Source: Actinomycetota bacterium (GTDB lineage: Bacteria > Actinomycetota > Thermoleophilia > Gaiellales > Gaiellaceae). Taken from it: 8,131 nucleotides of DNA. The translations under genes were made by a program, and so were the position numbers. The notes beneath the pieces were generated by a model. That model was not told the DNA's origin and searched no databases. It saw only the letters and a list, made by a program, of their open reading frames with translations. The DNA lies in contig JACCTQ010000289.1 of NCBI GenBank assembly GCA_013812265.1, forward strand, positions 1 through 8,131, in the 5' to 3' direction. Positions 6,760 to 8,131 of the stretch are shown in pieces (within the stretch, counting starts at the first letter, position 1; the number at the start of each line of letters is the position of its first letter).

Positions 6760-6912
6760 GTGAACTTCGAGCATGACAACCATTCCGGTACGGATGGCGA
6801 GACGAAGCGCCCGTACGACGCGCCGACCCTCGTACGGTACGGCGACCTGGACGAGCTGACGCACGACACGACGGTCAAGGCGCCTACCGCCGACGCGAAT
6901 AGCCTGCCCTAA
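6760..6912 (+). CDS. Lasso-type RiPP precursor peptide (A)
   Basis: A 50-residue peptide starting at GTG behind AAAGGAGG. Residues 1-18 are polar. Residues 19-34 hold the classic lasso leader signature: Tyr19, Pro22, Leu24, Gly28 and Thr34 (YDAPTLVRYG, then DLDELT), the stretch recognised by B1/PqqD proteins. Aligning Gly28 and Thr34 with lariatin, where the Thr is the penultimate leader residue, puts cleavage after His35. The core would then be DTTVKAPTADANSLP. This is unusual: residue 1 is Asp rather than Gly/Ala/Ser/Cys, and positions 7-9 (Pro-Thr-Ala) offer no Asp/Glu. Asp45 would be position 10. With Thr37 as penultimate residue, the core starts at Val39 and Asp45 becomes position 7. There is no Cys and no aromatic plug residue in the core. 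It sits last in the cluster, 69 bp after the cyclase gene. That this is the precursor is nearly certain; that the product is a threaded lasso is not. Confidence 0.88.
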   Translation: MNFEHDNHSGTDGETKRPYDAPTLVRYGDLDELTHDTTVKAPTADANSLP

Positions 6913-6929
6913 GCCCAGGCCTTGTTGCA

Positions 6930-6962
6930 CGGCACCGGGCCGCACGACGCGGCTTGGTGCCG
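6930..6962 (+). terminator. Strong hairpin after the precursor gene (terminator or mRNA 3' stabiliser)
   Basis: Arms 6930-6943 and 6949-6962 pair over 14 positions, with two adjacent G-U pairs as RNA, around the 5-nt loop ACGAC. It begins 17 nt after the stop of the precursor gene. No U-run follows, so it is not a standard intrinsic terminator, although such hairpins without U-tracts are common at gene ends in high-GC actinobacteria. It may end or protect a short, abundant precursor mRNA. Confidence 0.55.
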
Positions 6963-6979
6963 GGCGTCCACGGGCATCC

Positions 6980-7004
6980 GGATCCAGGCCCTTAACCTGG
7001 ATCC
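6980..7004. repeat. Small perfect palindrome, 9-bp arms
   Basis: GGATCCAGG (6980-6988) and CCTGGATCC (6996-7004) form a perfect stem around a 7-nt loop. The right arm is also the outer end of the larger inverted repeat 6996-7160, so the sequence GGATCCAGG/CCTGGATCC occurs three times (6980, 6996, 7152). The right arm can therefore pair with either partner. Confidence 0.75.
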
Positions 7005-7160
7005 ACCGTTTCGAGCGGGCGTGGTGCCCGTCTGAGCTCGCCAGGCCGCTTCCCGGCTGAGCGAGGCGGGACCGCGTGCCGCTGCTTGCGCCTCACTCAG
7101 CCAGCGCCCCCTGGCGGCCCAGCCGAGCACGCCGCGGTCACCCAAAACGGTGGATCCAGG
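6996..7160. repeat. 165-bp imperfect palindrome between convergent genes (MITE-like or bidirectional terminator)
   Basis: The outer arms 6996-7011 and 7145-7160 are perfect inverted copies over 16 bp. Nested pairs share almost the same centre near 7078: 7039-7045 with 7110-7116 (7 bp, perfect) and 7055-7068 with 7089-7102 (13 of 14), with weaker symmetry between them. The whole can fold into one long hairpin on either strand. A short side hairpin (7016-7020 with 7026-7030) is an alternative fold of the left arm. The flanks read CTTAA (6991-6995) and CTTAG (7161-7165), which could be a decayed 5-bp target duplication, but this is weak. The minus-strand gene stops in the right flank (7162-7164). 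No open frame inside looks like a gene. Confidence 0.7.
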
Positions 7161-7161
7161 C

Positions 7162-7773
7162 TTAGCTACGAACCAGCGTGACGGTCGCGCGCCAGCGGTA
7201 CGTTCCCCGGTAGCGACCCTCCACGAAGCGCGCGGTTCCCGCCAGGGTCACGACTACCCTTCCCGCCTGGAAGCGGGAGGCGGGGAGCACTCGGCTCATC
7301 CTCCCTTGCAGCTTCCCGCCCGCCCTCCGAGGCCCCGGGCAGGCCGTCATCCGGGCATGGGGAAACGCCCAGATGACCTGGACTCGCGCACCGGAAAGCC
7401 GCTTCAAGGTCAGGCCACCCGTGCTACTGCGCTTGCTCCTGTCGCGGCAGACCTGCTCGACGTACGGCGACGACGGACCGGACCGCTCGCCGATGGTTGC
7501 CCGCTCGTTCGCCGTGAGGGTTACCGGAAACCGGACATTTCCGCCGCGGACGGACAACGAGCCGTGCGATCGCCGTCGGGCCACGGCCCGCAGTGACGTC
7601 CTGACTTCGGCGAAGCCACTGGCGCGCGAGTTCGTGCCGTTGCCGCCCCCATAGGTCAACCGCGCGGAAGCCGTTGCCGCTACGGCGTGGTAGCTAGTCG
7701 CGCTGGCCGACACGTCCGCGGAGGCGGCAACGGGCACGGTCAGCAGGAGCAGGAGGCAGGCGATCCGCAGCAC
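7162..7773 (-). CDS. Small secreted protein of unknown function
   Basis: A 203-residue protein starting at GTG (complement of 7771-7773). Its first 19 residues form a clean signal peptide: LRI, the hydrophobic ACLLLLLTVPVA, and an ASA cleavage site before Asp20. The frame is open further upstream, but those codons overlap the divergent LysR gene and lie before the signal peptide, so they are rejected. The mature part is basic and rich in Ser/Thr/Arg/Gly, with alternating hydrophobic patterns that suggest beta strands. It has only two cysteines (in VEQVC and MTACPGP), which could form one disulfide. I recognise no domain. It converges on the precursor gene and is probably not co-transcribed with the cluster. 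There is no Shine-Dalgarno; see the -10-like box at 7780-7785. Confidence 0.72.
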   Translation of the reverse strand: MLRIACLLLLLTVPVAASADVSASATSYHAVAATASARLTYGGGNGTNSRASGFAEVRTSLRAVARRRSHGSLSVRGGNVRFPVTLTANERATIGERSGPSSPYVEQVCRDRSKRSSTGGLTLKRLSGARVQVIWAFPHARMTACPGPRRAGGKLQGRMSRVLPASRFQAGRVVVTLAGTARFVEGRYRGTYRWRATVTLVRS

Positions 7774-7779
7774 GGGGCG

Positions 7780-7785
7780 AGGATA
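7780..7785 (-). promoter_or_regulatory. Possible -10 box (TATCCT on the minus strand) for the secreted-protein gene
   Basis: On the minus strand TATCCT lies 6 nt before the GTG start, the distance expected for a leaderless mRNA. It is the same hexamer found 7 nt before the nucleotidyltransferase gene. No clear -35 box is seen. Confidence 0.35.
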
Positions 7786-7810
7786 GCTGCGAATAGGTCC
7801 GGTGCTCTTG

Positions 7811-7816
7811 CATAAT
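7811..7816 (+). promoter_or_regulatory. Possible -10 box (CATAAT) for the LysR gene
   Basis: CATAAT matches TATAAT in five of six positions and ends 8 nt before ATG 7825, again suggesting a leaderless or nearly leaderless transcript. An inverted pair AGGTC (7795-7799) and GACCT (7817-7821) flanks it and could be part of an autoregulatory LysR site, though five-base arms prove little. Confidence 0.4.
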
Positions 7817-7824
7817 GACCTCTT

Positions 7825-8131
7825 ATGGACACCCGCCATCTGGCGGCCTTCTGTGCCGTCGTGGACAGGAAGAGCTTCTCGCAGGCGGCGGAGCGGCTCG
7901 GTGTGACGCAGCCGGCCATCAGCCTGCAGATCCGCGCGCTCGAGGAGCGCCTCGGACACCGCCTGCTGGACCGCTCAGGTAGGCGTGTAGAGCCCACCGA
8001 GGCGGGCGCGCTCCTGTACCGAAGCGCGCAGCGAATGCTCCAGATCGAGAACCATCTCGCGGAGGATCTCGCGCGCGAGGAGACAGGTGAGCTACAGGGC
8101 GCGCTCTCGATCGGCGCCTCCACCGGTCCCG
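7825..8131 (+). CDS. LysR-family transcriptional regulator (5' part only)
   Basis: The frame is open from ATG 7825 to the right edge, giving the first 102 residues. The N-terminus is a classic LysR winged helix-turn-helix: FCAVVDRKSFSQAAERLGV, then TQPAISLQIRALEERLG (helix-turn-helix about 17-37), followed by LLDRSGRRVEPTEAG (wing, to about 61). A linker helix follows to about residue 88, and the effector domain begins at GALSIGAST. The family usually controls a divergent neighbour; here the divergent gene is the secreted protein, 51 bp away start to start. The effector domain is cut off, so the ligand and true targets cannot be guessed. There is no Shine-Dalgarno before the ATG. Confidence 0.93.
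   Translation, partial: MDTRHLAAFCAVVDRKSFSQAAERLGVTQPAISLQIRALEERLGHRLLDRSGRRVEPTEAGALLYRSAQRMLQIENHLAEDLAREETGELQGALSIGASTGP

Noticed and set aside
5812..6945. Minus-strand open frame (377 codons) antisense to the cyclase and precursor
   Set aside because: Shadow of the cyclase codon pattern; it also runs through the precursor gene and its hairpin, and shows no domain or plausible start signal.
6913..7161. tRNA, small RNA gene or CRISPR in the gene-free spacer
   Set aside because: No cloverleaf with a TTC-type arm and no regularly spaced direct repeats. The symmetry is explained by hairpins and one large palindrome, although a structured RNA is not excluded.
7150..7654. Plus-strand open frames opposite the secreted protein (7150-7596 and 7373-7654)
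   Set aside because: No ribosome binding site or motif; the minus-strand frame has a signal peptide and a promoter-like box.
7774..7959. Upstream extension of the secreted-protein frame into the LysR gene
   Set aside because: It would overlap the divergent regulator's DNA-binding region and bury the signal peptide in the middle of the protein.

Overview
The window is GC-rich DNA with dense, mostly co-directional genes, frequent GTG starts and ATGA stop/start overlaps. The first gene is the C-terminal part of a UvrD-type helicase fused to an HRDC domain, the UvrD2-like arrangement known from Actinomycetota. This and the gene style suggest a high-GC actinobacterium, perhaps from a deep soil lineage such as Thermoleophilia. 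That placement is inference, and no marker gene settles it.

Layout: (1) 1-749, helicase C-terminus running in from the left. (2) 758-2207, a two-gene ABC-2 type exporter (ATPase plus permease). (3) 2246-6690, five tightly packed genes: a nucleotidyltransferase-like protein, an HPr-kinase-like protein, a PqqD-like RiPP recognition element (B1), a transglutaminase-like leader peptidase (B2) and an asparagine-synthetase-like cyclase (C). (4) 6760-6912, a 50-codon gene not found by simple long-ORF scanning, with a strong Shine-Dalgarno and a lasso-type leader (Y-x2-P-x-L-x3-G-x5-T). This is the RiPP precursor (A). (5) 6913-7161, a gene-free spacer between convergent genes, holding a strong hairpin and a 165-bp imperfect palindrome with 16-bp perfect ends. 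(6) 7162-7773 on the minus strand, a small secreted protein of unknown function, divergent from (7) a LysR-family regulator that runs off the right edge.

Region 758-6912 reads as one lasso-peptide-type RiPP cluster in the order exporter - N - K - B1 - B2 - C - A. B1 would bind the leader of A, B2 would cut it off, C would activate an Asp/Glu side chain with ATP and close the ring. The kinase and nucleotidyltransferase would tailor the product, and the ABC-2 pair would export it. The precursor lies last and appears to have its own promoter (TTGACG-17 bp-CATGAT) overlapping the cyclase stop codon, plus the best ribosome binding site of the cluster.

The most interesting point is the core peptide. 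The leader is textbook, but the expected cleavage site gives a core DTTVKAPTADANSLP that has no Gly/Ala/Ser/Cys at position 1 and no Asp/Glu at positions 7-9. The only plausible acceptor, Asp45, would be residue 10. Either cleavage is shifted (Val39 first, giving Asp at position 7) or this machinery makes something other than a classical lasso.
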